A DNA stretch of 7,916 nt from an uncultured Erysipelotrichaceae bacterium (GCA_902766675.1 CACXEN010000014.1:1-7916), one strand, 5' to 3'; positions 1-6,637 are shown, counted from the first letter of the stretch. Made by a program: numbers and translations. The notes: generated by a model from the sequence alone, not told the origin.

Positions 1-395
1 TCAGGTATATCTTGTTTGTCATTATAAATAATGACTCCATCTACATGAGACTTAATTATTTCTTCAATAATTGAATTATAGTCAGTAATTCCAGCAGTAA
101 TTGTATGCAACATAATGTTGTAATTATAAATTTTAGCAACATCAATCAGTCCATTAATTATTTGACCAGTATATGTAAAACTTGCTTCAGGTACAACTAA
201 TGCAATTGTAGTAGATTTTTGCAAAGCCAATCCTTGCGCAATCGCATTTGGTTTATACCCAAGTTTTTCTACTGCGGCTTGTACGCGGTCGCGCGTAGGT
301 TCTTTAACAACATTTGATCCATTAATTACTCTAGATACTGTAGCTAATGATACACCTGCTTCTTTTGCGACATCGTATATGGTAACTCTTTTCAT
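1..395 (-). CDS. ccpA: LacI-family transcriptional regulator, probable catabolite control protein A (3' end outside the window)
   Basis: Only the first 131 codons are present; the reading frame runs off the window at base 1. The N-terminus is a LacI-type helix-turn-helix (about residues 4-26, with IYDVAKEAGVS and ATVSRVING), followed by the hinge-helix region (LGYKPNAIAQGLA, about 49-61) and the start of the periplasmic-binding-protein-like effector domain (STTIALVVPEAS, then GLIDVAKIYNYNIML). The hinge and the GLIDVAKIYNYNIML stretch resemble B. subtilis CcpA as I remember it, better than sugar-specific LacI members. CcpA is a cytoplasmic repressor/activator that binds cre sites with HPr-Ser46-P to control carbon catabolism. 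The ATG at 395-393 has GGAG 8 bases upstream. It lies 18 bases after the preceding stop with no terminator between, so it is probably cotranscribed with the two upstream genes. Another LacI paralogue cannot be excluded without the effector domain. Confidence -1.
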   Translation of the reverse strand, partial: MKRVTIYDVAKEAGVSLATVSRVINGSNVVKEPTRDRVQAAVEKLGYKPNAIAQGLALQKSTTIALVVPEASFTYTGQIINGLIDVAKIYNYNIMLHTITAGITDYNSIIEEIIKSHVDGVIIYNDKQDIP

Positions 396-413
396 AACGA
401 AATCTCCAGTCTT

Positions 414-1061
414 TTAATCTTTATTTAAATAGTCTTTTACAGCATCCTTCGCTTTATTTGTTAAATTTGTAGTATCTTCTTTTACTTTTTCAATCTTTTC
501 TTTTACTTCAGGTTTATTTAGATATTCATCAACATTTTTAGCTATTGGTTTAATTGCATCACCAATTTGTGTAGAAGCTGTTTTCGCAAATTCTTCTGCT
601 TTTTCAGACACATTTTTGAGTGTCTCTTCAGCTTTATCACTAAATTCAGCAAATTTAGGATTTTGCTTTAATTCATCAATCTTATCTTTTGTGACATTGA
701 CTGCCTTCATAACATTATCTTTCACAAAATCTAAAGTCTTTTGTAAGTCAGGATTATCTTCTAAAACTTTAGAGGTTTTTGCTTTAATGTCATTGAGTGA
801 ATCATTCACAACTTTTTTTGTATTTTCTTTTACTTCATCAAATTTTTCTTTGCTTTCAGGAGACACAAAATCAGGAATTTTGAATTTATCCTCTTTGTTT
901 TCTTCAGCTTTTTCTTCAGATAGCTCTTGAATCTTCTTCTTTAGATCTTCAACAGTTTTTTCAATAGATTCAATCGGTTCTTTTCCGTCTTCAAAATTGA
1001 TATCAGTTTTTTCTTCTCTAACATCATCATTTAAATTATTGTTATCCAACATGACTCGCAT
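414..1061 (-). CDS. Helical repeat protein in the YtxH position, no membrane segment
   Basis: A 215-residue, Lys/Glu/Asp-rich protein predicted to be almost entirely helical, with no signal peptide or transmembrane segment. Four imperfect repeats each open with a proline: SPESKEKFDEVKE near 67, NPDLQKTLDFVKD near 103, NPKFAEFSDKAEE near 134 and KPEVKEKIEKVKE near 183. The pattern recalls apolipoprotein- or LEA-like amphipathic helices. In B. subtilis the gene after the DUF948 gene ytxG is ytxH, a small N-terminally membrane-anchored protein with a helical tail. This protein holds that position but lacks the anchor, so orthology is only an inference. The first ATG lies inside the DUF948 gene (20-base overlap, suggesting translational coupling). 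GGAGG is only 3 bases from that ATG and 12 from a second ATG at 1052-1050, so the true start is uncertain. Function is unknown; a stress or envelope role is a guess from synteny. Confidence -1.
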   Translation of the reverse strand: MRVMLDNNNLNDDVREEKTDINFEDGKEPIESIEKTVEDLKKKIQELSEEKAEENKEDKFKIPDFVSPESKEKFDEVKENTKKVVNDSLNDIKAKTSKVLEDNPDLQKTLDFVKDNVMKAVNVTKDKIDELKQNPKFAEFSDKAEETLKNVSEKAEEFAKTASTQIGDAIKPIAKNVDEYLNKPEVKEKIEKVKEDTTNLTNKAKDAVKDYLNKD

Positions 1062-1446
1062 CTTCCTCCATTATTTTCTCTGCTTCACTTAAATCAACTA
1101 CTGTTTCTCCACTTGAAATCTTATCCTGAACATAGCCTTTAATATTATCAATATTTTCACTCGCAAAATCTGCAGCTTTTCCAAAAGCATCCGCAGTTTT
1201 GTCATGTACTTTGTCTAAAGTATGTGAATATTTCACAACTGTATCCAATGGTACTTGTGCCTTTTCAATACTCTTATTCACTTGTTTTAATGTTGGATCT
1301 AATCCATTTACTGTATTCGTTAAACTATCCATTAATTTCCATAACTTTGTTAATAGAATACACAAAAATACCAAAACAAGTGCCCCTAGAATGGGTAATA
1401 TTTGTTCACAAACAACTTTCAATGATATTAAAAGATCATCTAGCAT
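1042..1446 (-). CDS. DUF948 (YtxG-like) single-pass membrane protein
   Basis: A 134-residue protein with one hydrophobic segment near the N-terminus (about residues 16-35, ILPILGALVLVFLCILL), then a polar helical region with the heptad-like LMDSLTNTVNGLDPTLKQVN and a long tail. This is the architecture of DUF948 proteins such as B. subtilis YtxG: a membrane anchor followed by coiled-coil-like repeats of unknown function. It is the first gene of an apparent operon with the helical protein and the CcpA-like regulator, matching the ytxG-ytxH ... ccpA order in Bacillus. The ATG at 1446-1444 has GAGGTGA 6 bases upstream, and a 17-base-spaced promoter sits just before it, giving a leader of only about 14 bases. 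The membrane topology is well supported and the DUF948 assignment fairly so. No biochemical role can be read from the sequence. Confidence -1.
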   Translation of the reverse strand: MLDDLLISLKVVCEQILPILGALVLVFLCILLTKLWKLMDSLTNTVNGLDPTLKQVNKSIEKAQVPLDTVVKYSHTLDKVHDKTADAFGKAADFASENIDNIKGYVQDKISSGETVVDLSEAEKIMEEDASHVG

Positions 1447-1466
1447 AATAACTCACCTCTAATCAA

Positions 1467-1495
1467 ATTATATTATTCTATGAAAACTTTTTCAA
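1467..1495 (-). promoter_or_regulatory. Sigma-A-type promoter of the DUF948 - YtxH-position - ccpA operon
   Basis: On the minus strand, TTGAAA (1495-1490, five of six to TTGACA) and a perfect TATAAT (1472-1467) are separated by exactly 17 bases. The expected start is near 1460, just before the GAGGTGA Shine-Dalgarno, so the leader is very short. It lies downstream of the terminator at 1525-1550 and serves the three genes below it. Confidence -1.
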
Positions 1496-1501
1496 TAATC
1501 T

Positions 1502-1515
1502 TGAGAGCGCTTTAA
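1502..1515 (-). promoter_or_regulatory. Candidate catabolite-responsive element (cre) upstream of the ccpA-containing operon
   Basis: The minus strand reads TTAAAGCGCTCTCA, matching 13 of 14 positions of the classical cre consensus TGWAANCGNTNWCA; the one difference is T for G at position 2. It includes the palindromic core AGCGCT. It lies 6 bases upstream of the -35 element, about -42 to -55 from the expected start. The site is read by eye; binding and the direction of control are inferred. Confidence -1.
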
Positions 1516-1524
1516 TACACCATT

Positions 1525-1550
1525 AAAAAAAGAAAGGTTTCCCTTTCTTT
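1525..1550 (-). terminator. Intrinsic terminator of the 311-residue protein gene
   Basis: On the minus strand a 9-bp perfect stem (AAAGAAAGG / CCTTTCTTT) closes a GAAA tetraloop and runs into seven consecutive T residues. The stop codon TAA (1551-1549) overlaps the 5' base of the stem, so the 3' UTR is essentially the hairpin. It insulates the downstream ccpA operon from this gene. Confidence -1.
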
Positions 1551-2484
1551 ATTGTTGTGGTCTTTCCAATACAACTGTTGCGTCATCTGTTTCTTCTAAT
1601 TCTTCAGACCATAGATTTAAATCTGGAAATAATGTGTCTGTATTTTCAGATGCTGGCTTTTCAATTGGATCAACTGGTAATTCATTCACAAATTCATCAT
1701 CTCTTTGATTTAAAATATCATCTAATGAGAATTCAGGAATATCATCTTCAGCCGCAATCTTATCATATGTAACACGGAATTGTTCTTGATAATTAGAATC
1801 TTCAACAGTCTTTTGAATGGATGATGGTACATCATCCTCATTCTTACCATACATTGGAGATATAATAGGTGTCACATTTTCATCAGAACGTTTTGATGAA
1901 TATGATGTTTTATTTGTTGTTGTCTTTAAAGCTTGTAAATCTTTTTCATCCACACCAAAGATTGGACTAATCACTGGTTGGAATTGATAAGAAGATGATT
2001 GTTGTGGACGATCTTGACGACGTTGTGGTTTTGTTGCAGGACGACTAGCTGGTTTAGTAGCCTTTGGTTCTGCAGTAACATCAGCTGTAATACCAAGAGT
2101 TGTTACAGGTCTTGGCGCTGGTGTATCAGCTTCCTTAAATACAGATTGTTGTTGAGGTGCTTGATGAGGTTCACTTGCAACAGTAGGAATTGGTTGTGTT
2201 ACATCAATTCTTTGCATTGTTGGTTTAACTTCCTTAACATCCTCTTCCATCACTGGAGCTGGAGGTGTTACTACCTCTTTTACTTCTTGCTCTAAAGCTA
2301 CTGGCTTTTCAACAGGCTCTGCAACAGGAAGTTCATTCACAACTTGTTGTGGTGTTTCCTGTGGTAAAGGTTGTGTTTGTACATTTTGAACAACTACTGG
2401 TTGTTTGCCAGTATCATTAAATTCTTCATCTTCATCATCATCTATTTCTTCTTCAAATAATAGACTTTGTAGTTTCTTTAACAT
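1549..2484 (-). CDS. Acidic, Pro/Gln-rich, probably disordered protein with duplicated motifs, function unknown
   Basis: A 311-residue protein I do not recognise as a characterised family. It starts with a short amphipathic stretch (MLKKLQSLLF) followed by an acidic run (EEEIDDDEDEEF), then about 140 residues rich in Pro, Gln, Val, Thr and Glu. A basic patch (RPATKPQRRQDRPQQ, about 148-162) precedes two copies of a short motif, QPVISPIFGVDEKD (169-180) and TPIISPMYGKNEDD (205-218). A second duplicated motif, VNELPV..P.EKP, is at 49-61 and 266-277. There is no signal peptide or membrane segment. Such layouts are typical of intrinsically disordered scaffold or adaptor proteins whose short motifs bind a partner. 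The amphipathic N-terminus plus acidic run recalls membrane-touching division proteins such as SepF, but there is no SepF fold. The ATG at 2484 has AGAGG 6 bases upstream. It has its own terminator and probably its own promoter. Confidence -1.
   Translation of the reverse strand: MLKKLQSLLFEEEIDDDEDEEFNDTGKQPVVVQNVQTQPLPQETPQQVVNELPVAEPVEKPVALEQEVKEVVTPPAPVMEEDVKEVKPTMQRIDVTQPIPTVASEPHQAPQQQSVFKEADTPAPRPVTTLGITADVTAEPKATKPASRPATKPQRRQDRPQQSSSYQFQPVISPIFGVDEKDLQALKTTTNKTSYSSKRSDENVTPIISPMYGKNEDDVPSSIQKTVEDSNYQEQFRVTYDKIAAEDDIPEFSLDDILNQRDDEFVNELPVDPIEKPASENTDTLFPDLNLWSEELEETDDATVVLERPQQ
1831..1983 (-). repeat. Protein-level duplicated motif P-[VI]-I-S-P-[IM]-[FY]-G
   Basis: Within the 311-residue protein, PVISPIFG followed by VDEKD (minus strand 1983-1945) recurs 37 residues later as PIISPMYG followed by KNEDD (1872-1831). 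Both copies end in an acidic tail. The DNA copies have diverged, so this is conserved at protein level, suggesting selection for a binding peptide used twice. Confidence -1.
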
Positions 2485-2541
2485 AAATTACCTCTCTTAT
2501 TCGATTTTTACTCTTAAATGAATCGTAAATATAATATCATA

Positions 2542-2570
2542 ATTATACGCTAAATTGATGAATATTCGAA
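2542..2570 (-). promoter_or_regulatory. Possible promoter of the 311-residue protein gene
   Basis: A perfect TATAAT (minus strand 2547-2542) lies 58 bases upstream of the ATG, with TTCGAA (2570-2565, three of six to TTGACA) at 17-base spacing. The -35 is weak, and there is no terminator after the upstream lipoprotein gene, so read-through is an alternative source of transcript. The promoter elements are interleaved with the inverted repeat at 2554-2592. Confidence -1.
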
Positions 2571-2592
2571 AAAAGTCTGATTATTCATCAAT
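2554..2592. repeat. 11-bp perfect inverted repeat spanning a stop codon and promoter
   Basis: ATTGATGAATA (2554-2564) is the exact reverse complement of TATTCATCAAT (2582-2592), with a 17-base spacer. One arm overlaps the end and stop codon of the lipoprotein gene; the other lies between the candidate -35 and -10 of the next gene. No U-tract follows on the minus strand, so it is not a classical terminator. It may be an operator or an mRNA hairpin. Confidence -1.
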
Positions 2593-3249
2593 ATCAACAA
2601 TATTATTGAATTCATCTGTTTTAAACAACTCTTCTATATTCCCTTCTTCAGGCACAATATTTTCAAACAAATCAATTGATGTACTTTCATATGTAATGAC
2701 ATCTTTTGTGCTAAACTTTGTAACTACTGCATTGTAATCAACATCTAATGATTTTGCGATTCTTAGCATCTCAGCAGCGATACTAGCTACACTATGCTTA
2801 TTTGAAATCGATCCAAATAAAACATGATCACTTTTAAAAGTTGTATAGTATTGATTATTTATTTCAAATACATCTATAACATATGGATGTGTTTCTTGTT
2901 CAAGTGTATCAAACACACCTTCAAAACTAGCAACTTTTAATTCATCAGGAAAATGAATATTCGCATACTCTTTGCCTTCATAATATTTATCATTAATGAT
3001 CTTTTGAACATTGAGATTCATCTGAATCAAATTGCCATTGTAATTAAAAGTATTCCCCATTTGTGTTGCACTCACTCTACCAACATCTGGGGCTAGATAA
3101 TATGCATATAAGTCATTTCTATATTTAGTTGTTTGTGGAATCTCATCATATGCCAAATTCATTTCTGTATTTAATGCATCTTGTATAGAACTATTTTGTA
3201 TACTACATCCCACGCAAACAAATAATAGTAGTAATAAAAACTTTTTCAT
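2581..3249 (-). CDS. Predicted lipoprotein, function unknown
   Basis: A 222-residue protein beginning with a lipoprotein signal peptide: MKK, a hydrophobic run (FLLLLLFV), then CVGC with Cys15 as the expected lipidated residue. Position -3 of the lipobox is Cys rather than the usual Leu/Val, which is slightly atypical. The mature part is mixed alpha/beta in composition with many Tyr, Asn and Asp residues and a very acidic C-terminus (NNIVDIDE). I recognise no family. The start is 4 bases after the trmB stop with no clear Shine-Dalgarno, so translation is probably coupled to trmB; the signal peptide fixes the start. It would be anchored on the outer face of the cytoplasmic membrane. A partner in the neighbouring envelope-related genes is possible but unsupported. 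Confidence -1.
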   Translation of the reverse strand: MKKFLLLLLFVCVGCSIQNSSIQDALNTEMNLAYDEIPQTTKYRNDLYAYYLAPDVGRVSATQMGNTFNYNGNLIQMNLNVQKIINDKYYEGKEYANIHFPDELKVASFEGVFDTLEQETHPYVIDVFEINNQYYTTFKSDHVLFGSISNKHSVASIAAEMLRIAKSLDVDYNAVVTKFSTKDVITYESTSIDLFENIVPEEGNIEELFKTDEFNNIVDIDE

Positions 3250-3253
3250 ATTG

Positions 3254-3910
3254 CTATTGTATCATATCTACTTTTTCAACACAGATTAGATAAATTGGCT
3301 TCCCTTCAGCCATGAATTTGCTTTCATATTCTGTAATTGCATCTTCATCATGTATATTTCTTCTATAATCTACAGAGAATTCCACAACCTCAAATCCATT
3401 TTGTAAAAAGTAAATGAGCGAATCTTCAAATAATTGCGCATTATCTGTTTTCATTCGGATTTTACCTTTATCCTGCAAAATGATTTTATATTTATCTAAA
3501 AAGTCTTTCGAACTTAAGCGTCTTTTATGATAATGCTTTTTAGGCCATGGATCAGAAAAATTCAAATGAATCATATCTACTTCTTTTTCATCAAACCAAT
3601 CTAAGATATCTGCAGCATCAGCTAATACCATTCGATTGTTGTTGGTATTATATCCTTCTAACTCCAAAGCTTTTCTTGCGGCAGTTGCTGCTGCACTACG
3701 ATCTTTTTCAATACCAATCCATCCTTCATCCGCATACATTTGGCTCATATTGATTAAATAATCACCTTTGCCACATCCAATTTCTACATGCAATTCATCG
3801 CATGATAAAAGTTCTTTCCACTTTCCTTTATTTACAGAAGGATCTTGAAAGATATAATCTGTATGTTCATCTAGCCAACTATCAGCCCATTTTTTCTTGC
3901 GCATTCTCAT
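3254..3910 (-). CDS. trmB: tRNA (guanine-N7-)-methyltransferase TrmB
   Basis: TrmB transfers methyl from S-adenosylmethionine to N7 of G46 in the variable loop of many tRNAs, in the cytoplasm. The 218-residue length is normal for the bacterial monomeric or dimeric enzyme. The start MRMRKKKWAD resembles the typical N-terminus. The SAM-binding motif I is VEIGCGKGDYL (42-52), the acidic residue of motif II is in IGIEKDRS (65-72), the signature NFSDPWPKKHYHKRRL covers 117-132, and the C-terminal ITEYESKF (192-199) carries the conserved Thr-x-Tyr-Glu. All catalytic elements are present. A weak Shine-Dalgarno (AGG) lies 8 bases upstream of ATG 3910-3908. The pnp terminator ends 11 bases before the start, leaving no room for a separate promoter, so expression probably depends on read-through or a promoter inside pnp. 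The lipoprotein gene follows after 4 bases. Confidence -1.
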   Translation of the reverse strand: MRMRKKKWADSWLDEHTDYIFQDPSVNKGKWKELLSCDELHVEIGCGKGDYLINMSQMYADEGWIGIEKDRSAAATAARKALELEGYNTNNNRMVLADAADILDWFDEKEVDMIHLNFSDPWPKKHYHKRRLSSKDFLDKYKIILQDKGKIRMKTDNAQLFEDSLIYFLQNGFEVVEFSVDYRRNIHDEDAITEYESKFMAEGKPIYLICVEKVDMIQ

Positions 3911-3921
3911 ATGATTTACCT

Positions 3922-3945
3922 AAAAAAGAAGGCAGTGCCTTCTTT
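3922..3945 (-). terminator. Intrinsic terminator-like hairpin between pnp and trmB
   Basis: Minus-strand arms AAAGAAGGCA / TGCCTTCTTT form a near-perfect palindrome with a single central base; in RNA the loop is probably ACU, giving a 9-bp stem. Six T residues follow. It starts one base after the pnp stop codon and its T-run ends 11 bases before the trmB ATG, so it may be a partial terminator or an mRNA-protecting 3' hairpin. Confidence -1.
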
Positions 3946-3946
3946 A

Positions 3947-6151
3947 TTACTCACTGCCCTTCTTCTTAAAAGTACGTTTTTCTACATTGGCACTTTCTTC
4001 TTTGTTATTTCTTGATTTATAATCATTCTTTTTCTCTTCATAACCTTCTGGTTTTTCTAGAAGATCTTTGTGAGAAACTTTGATTTTTCCATTATCATCA
4101 ATATTTGTTACTTTAACTTGAATTGTATCACCAACATTTAATACATCTTTGATGTTTTCAACTCTTTCCCAAGCTAAATTACTTACATGAAGTAGTGCAT
4201 CCGTTCCTTGGAATAATGTCACAAATGCATAACTATCTCTTACTTCAGCAACTGTTGCATCATAAACATCTCCAACTTTTGCTTCACGAATTAAGTCTTC
4301 AATAATTCCTTTTGCTTTATTGATCATTTCACGATCTGTATGGTAGATGACACATCTTCCTTCATCATCAATATCGATTTTAACATCATTACATTCTTCA
4401 ATGATCTTATCGATTTGTTCGCCACCTTTACCAATAACGACACGAATCTTATCCACTGGGATTGTAAGTGTATCCATCTTAGGTGCATATTCACTAACTT
4501 CAGGTCTTGGCTCTTTAATAGCTGTTTCCATATTATCAAGGATTTCCATACGACCTTTGTGTGCTTGTGCTAAAGCTTCACGTAAGATTTCTTGTGAAAT
4601 ACCAGTTACTTTAATATCCATTTGAAGTGCTGTAATACCATCACGTGTACCAGCTACTTTAAAGTCCATATCACCATAATGGTCTTCCATACCTTGGATA
4701 TCAGTCAAAATTGAATATGTATCACCAACAGTGATTAATCCCATAGCTACACCAGCTACCATTGCTTTAATAGGAACACCAGCTGCCATTAATGACATAG
4801 TTCCTGCACAAATAGAAGCTTGTGAACTAGAACCATTCGATTCTAATACTTCTGCACTAGTACGAATTGCATATGGGAATTCTTCCACTGATGGAAGAAC
4901 TTGTGCAAGTGCTCTTTCACCAAGTGCACCATGACCAATTTCTCTTCTACCAGGAGCACCCATTCTACCAACTTCACCTACAGAGAATGGAGGGAAATTA
5001 TATTGGTGCATGAATGTCTTTTCTGTTTCTGTTGTTAAATCATCAATGATTTGTGCATCACTTAAGGCACCTAATGTTGTTACAGATAATACTTGTGTTT
5101 CACCACGTGTGAACATAGCACTACCATGTACACGTGGAAGTAAATCAACTTGTGAATCAAGTGGTCTTAATTCATCTAATGCACGACCATCTGGTCTGAT
5201 TTTATCTTCAGAAATTAGACGTCTAACTTCATTCGCTTCAACTTCTACACCATATTCATGTGCTTGTTTTACAGCTTTTTCTCTAGCAGCTTCACTTTCA
5301 TAATCTAATTTAGCTACTTCTTCTTCCATTTCCGCAATTAATTCGTCAATCTTGCCATATCTTTCTAATTTACCTTTGATAGATACTGCTTCACGAATTC
5401 TATCTGCACCCTTTTCATCAATGAGTGCTTTGATTGCTGGGTCGATTTCATATAATACGACTTCCATTTTTTCTTTCGCACATGCAGCAATTACTTCTTC
5501 TTGGATTTCGCATAGTTCTTTGATTGCGTCATGTCCAATTTGAAGTGCTTGTAACATATCTTCTTCAGATACTTCTTTTGCGCCAGCTTCAACCATGTTG
5601 ATGGCATTTTTTGTACCTGCCACTGTTAAGTTAATATCACTATTTTTGCTTTCTTCAACAGAAGGATTAATGATAAATTCACCATTCACTCTACCCACTT
5701 GTACACCTGCTACAGGTCCATTAAATGGAATATCAGAAACACATAATGCTAATGATGATCCAAATAATGCAAGCATTTCACTTGAACAATCAGGGTCTAC
5801 AGAAAGTACAGTATTTACAACTTGCACTTCATTTCTAAAACCTTCCGCAAATAATGGACGGATAGGTCTATCGATTAAACGTGCAGTTAATGTTGCATGT
5901 TCACTTGCTCTACCTTCTCTTCTTAAAAATCCACCAGGGATTTTACCTGCAGCGTACATCTTTTCTTGATATAACACTGTTAAAGGAAAGAAATCTGTAT
6001 CTTTCGCTTCGTTATTTGCAGTTGCAGTAGATAATACAACTGTATCATTATAGCGAACAACTACTGCTCCACCAGCTTGCTTCGCTATTTCACCGTTTTC
6101 AACGGTAATCTCTCGTCCATGGAAATTCCAACTCTTCTTATACTTTTCCAT
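3947..6151 (-). CDS. pnp: Polyribonucleotide nucleotidyltransferase (PNPase)
   Basis: PNPase degrades RNA 3' to 5' using phosphate and can add tails in reverse; it is a trimeric cytoplasmic exoribonuclease of mRNA turnover. The 734-residue product shows the full order: first RNase PH-like core (about 10-140), all-alpha linker (about 240-310), second catalytic core (about 320-545) with [17 protein letters not shown] and RPIRPLF in the first core and DHYGDMDFK (490-498) holding the Asp, Asp and Lys that correspond to E. coli D486, D492 and K494. A KH domain with the GKGG loop (574-577) and an S1 domain (about 627-695) follow, then a Lys/Glu-rich tail. I prefer the ATG at 6151-6149 (GGTGA 6 bases upstream) to the TTG one codon earlier. 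It is monocistronic or read through into trmB, with an extended -10 promoter and a terminator of its own. Confidence -1.
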   Translation of the reverse strand: MEKYKKSWNFHGREITVENGEIAKQAGGAVVVRYNDTVVLSTATANNEAKDTDFFPLTVLYQEKMYAAGKIPGGFLRREGRASEHATLTARLIDRPIRPLFAEGFRNEVQVVNTVLSVDPDCSSEMLALFGSSLALCVSDIPFNGPVAGVQVGRVNGEFIINPSVEESKNSDINLTVAGTKNAINMVEAGAKEVSEEDMLQALQIGHDAIKELCEIQEEVIAACAKEKMEVVLYEIDPAIKALIDEKGADRIREAVSIKGKLERYGKIDELIAEMEEEVAKLDYESEAAREKAVKQAHEYGVEVEANEVRRLISEDKIRPDGRALDELRPLDSQVDLLPRVHGSAMFTRGETQVLSVTTLGALSDAQIIDDLTTETEKTFMHQYNFPPFSVGEVGRMGAPGRREIGHGALGERALAQVLPSVEEFPYAIRTSAEVLESNGSSSQASICAGTMSLMAAGVPIKAMVAGVAMGLITVGDTYSILTDIQGMEDHYGDMDFKVAGTRDGITALQMDIKVTGISQEILREALAQAHKGRMEILDNMETAIKEPRPEVSEYAPKMDTLTIPVDKIRVVIGKGGEQIDKIIEECNDVKIDIDDEGRCVIYHTDREMINKAKGIIEDLIREAKVGDVYDATVAEVRDSYAFVTLFQGTDALLHVSNLAWERVENIKDVLNVGDTIQVKVTNIDDNGKIKVSHKDLLEKPEGYEEKKNDYKSRNNKEESANVEKRTFKKKGSE

Positions 6152-6192
6152 CAATTTTCACCTCTATTTAACCTTTAAATTCGAACGTGTCT

Positions 6193-6203
6193 ATTCTATC
6201 ACA
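6193..6203 (-). promoter_or_regulatory. pnp: Extended -10 promoter of pnp
   Basis: Minus strand TGTGA (6203-6199) directly precedes TAGAAT (6198-6193), matching the Gram-positive TRTGN extended -10 plus a five-of-six -10 box. The -35 region is a poor T-run, acceptable for an extended -10 promoter. The start would be near 6186, giving a leader of about 35 bases to the ATG with the AGAGGTGA Shine-Dalgarno. It lies after the dfx terminator. Confidence -1.
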
Positions 6204-6223
6204 ACAGGAATATAAAAAAAACT

Positions 6224-6248
6224 AAAAAAGGCTTAATTTAAGCCTTTT
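6224..6248 (-). terminator. Intrinsic terminator of the desulfoferrodoxin gene
   Basis: Minus-strand arms AAAAGGCTTAA / TTAAGCCTTTT are perfect reverse complements around one base; the RNA stem is realistically 9 bp with an AAAUU-type loop. Six T residues end the stem, and a second T8 run follows four bases later (6220-6213 region). The dfx stop TAA (6249-6247) overlaps the start of the stem. Confidence -1.
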
Positions 6249-6615
6249 ATGACTCAGTCTTCCAAAGACCATGTAAATTACAATATGCATATACTGCAAC
6301 AACAGGTTCAGAAGCATAGAAATTAGCTTCTGGTTTATCATTTGGCGCCAAGTAAGCTACTCTAAAGCCCTTTTCTGTTTCTAATACGATAAACTCAATA
6401 TAATGATCCTCACTCATAGGATGTTCTACACTACCTACAGATACTGTAATCGAATTTCCTTCTCTTACTACAACAGGAACGTGTTTTTCTTCAGCAGCAT
6501 CTGTTGTATTCGCTTGTAGCTCAACCATTGGCTCTCCACAACATTTTGTAGGACAAGCTGAGTCTTTTAGAATTACAGCAATTTTACCGCATCCATCACA
6601 ACGTACAATTTTCAT
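6247..6615 (-). CDS. dfx: Desulfoferrodoxin (two-iron superoxide reductase)
   Basis: Superoxide reductase reduces superoxide to hydrogen peroxide without making oxygen, a defence typical of anaerobes; it acts in the cytoplasm with rubredoxin-type electron donors. The 122-residue length fits the 2Fe class. The N-terminal desulforedoxin-like domain has Cys6, Cys9, Cys25 and Cys26 (CDGC and CCGEPM) for the FeCys4 centre, with an extra Cys21. The catalytic centre has EKHVP with His45, VEHPM with His65, DHYIEF with His71, and CNLHG with Cys112 and His115; Glu43 and Lys44 match the residues that help catalysis. All are offset by four from the Desulfovibrio numbering (His49, 69, 75, Cys116, His119), so the enzyme is complete. 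AGGAGG lies 12 bases from the ATG, an unusually long spacing, with a weaker AAGGA nearer. It follows the GIY-YIG gene by 22 bases and ends in its own terminator. Confidence -1.
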   Translation of the reverse strand: MKIVRCDGCGKIAVILKDSACPTKCCGEPMVELQANTTDAAEEKHVPVVVREGNSITVSVGSVEHPMSEDHYIEFIVLETEKGFRVAYLAPNDKPEANFYASEPVVAVYAYCNLHGLWKTES

Positions 6616-6637
6616 ATTCCTTATGTACCTCCTAAAT

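Noticed and set aside
616..930. Plus-strand open frame opposite the helical repeat protein
   Set aside because: Low-complexity Ser/Phe product antisense to a clear Lys/Glu-rich gene; no ribosome-binding site or family resemblance.
1999..2295. Plus-strand open frame rich in Trp, Cys and Leu
   Set aside because: It is the antisense of the Pro/Gln/Thr-rich disordered coding region; composition is an artefact of that.
2565..2590. T-run after the lipoprotein stop as an intrinsic terminator
   Set aside because: The T-run lies inside the loop of the inverted repeat rather than after a stem.
4000..4035. TATAAA inside the pnp 3' end as a trmB promoter
   Set aside because: The best -35 at 16 bases matches only three of six positions; too weak to call in this AT-rich sequence.
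4340..5969. Several open frames on both strands inside pnp
   Set aside because: All overlap the fully conserved PNPase coding sequence and lack initiation signals or recognisable domains.
6152..6154. TTG as the pnp start codon
   Set aside because: The next codon is ATG with better Shine-Dalgarno spacing; TTG would add just one residue.
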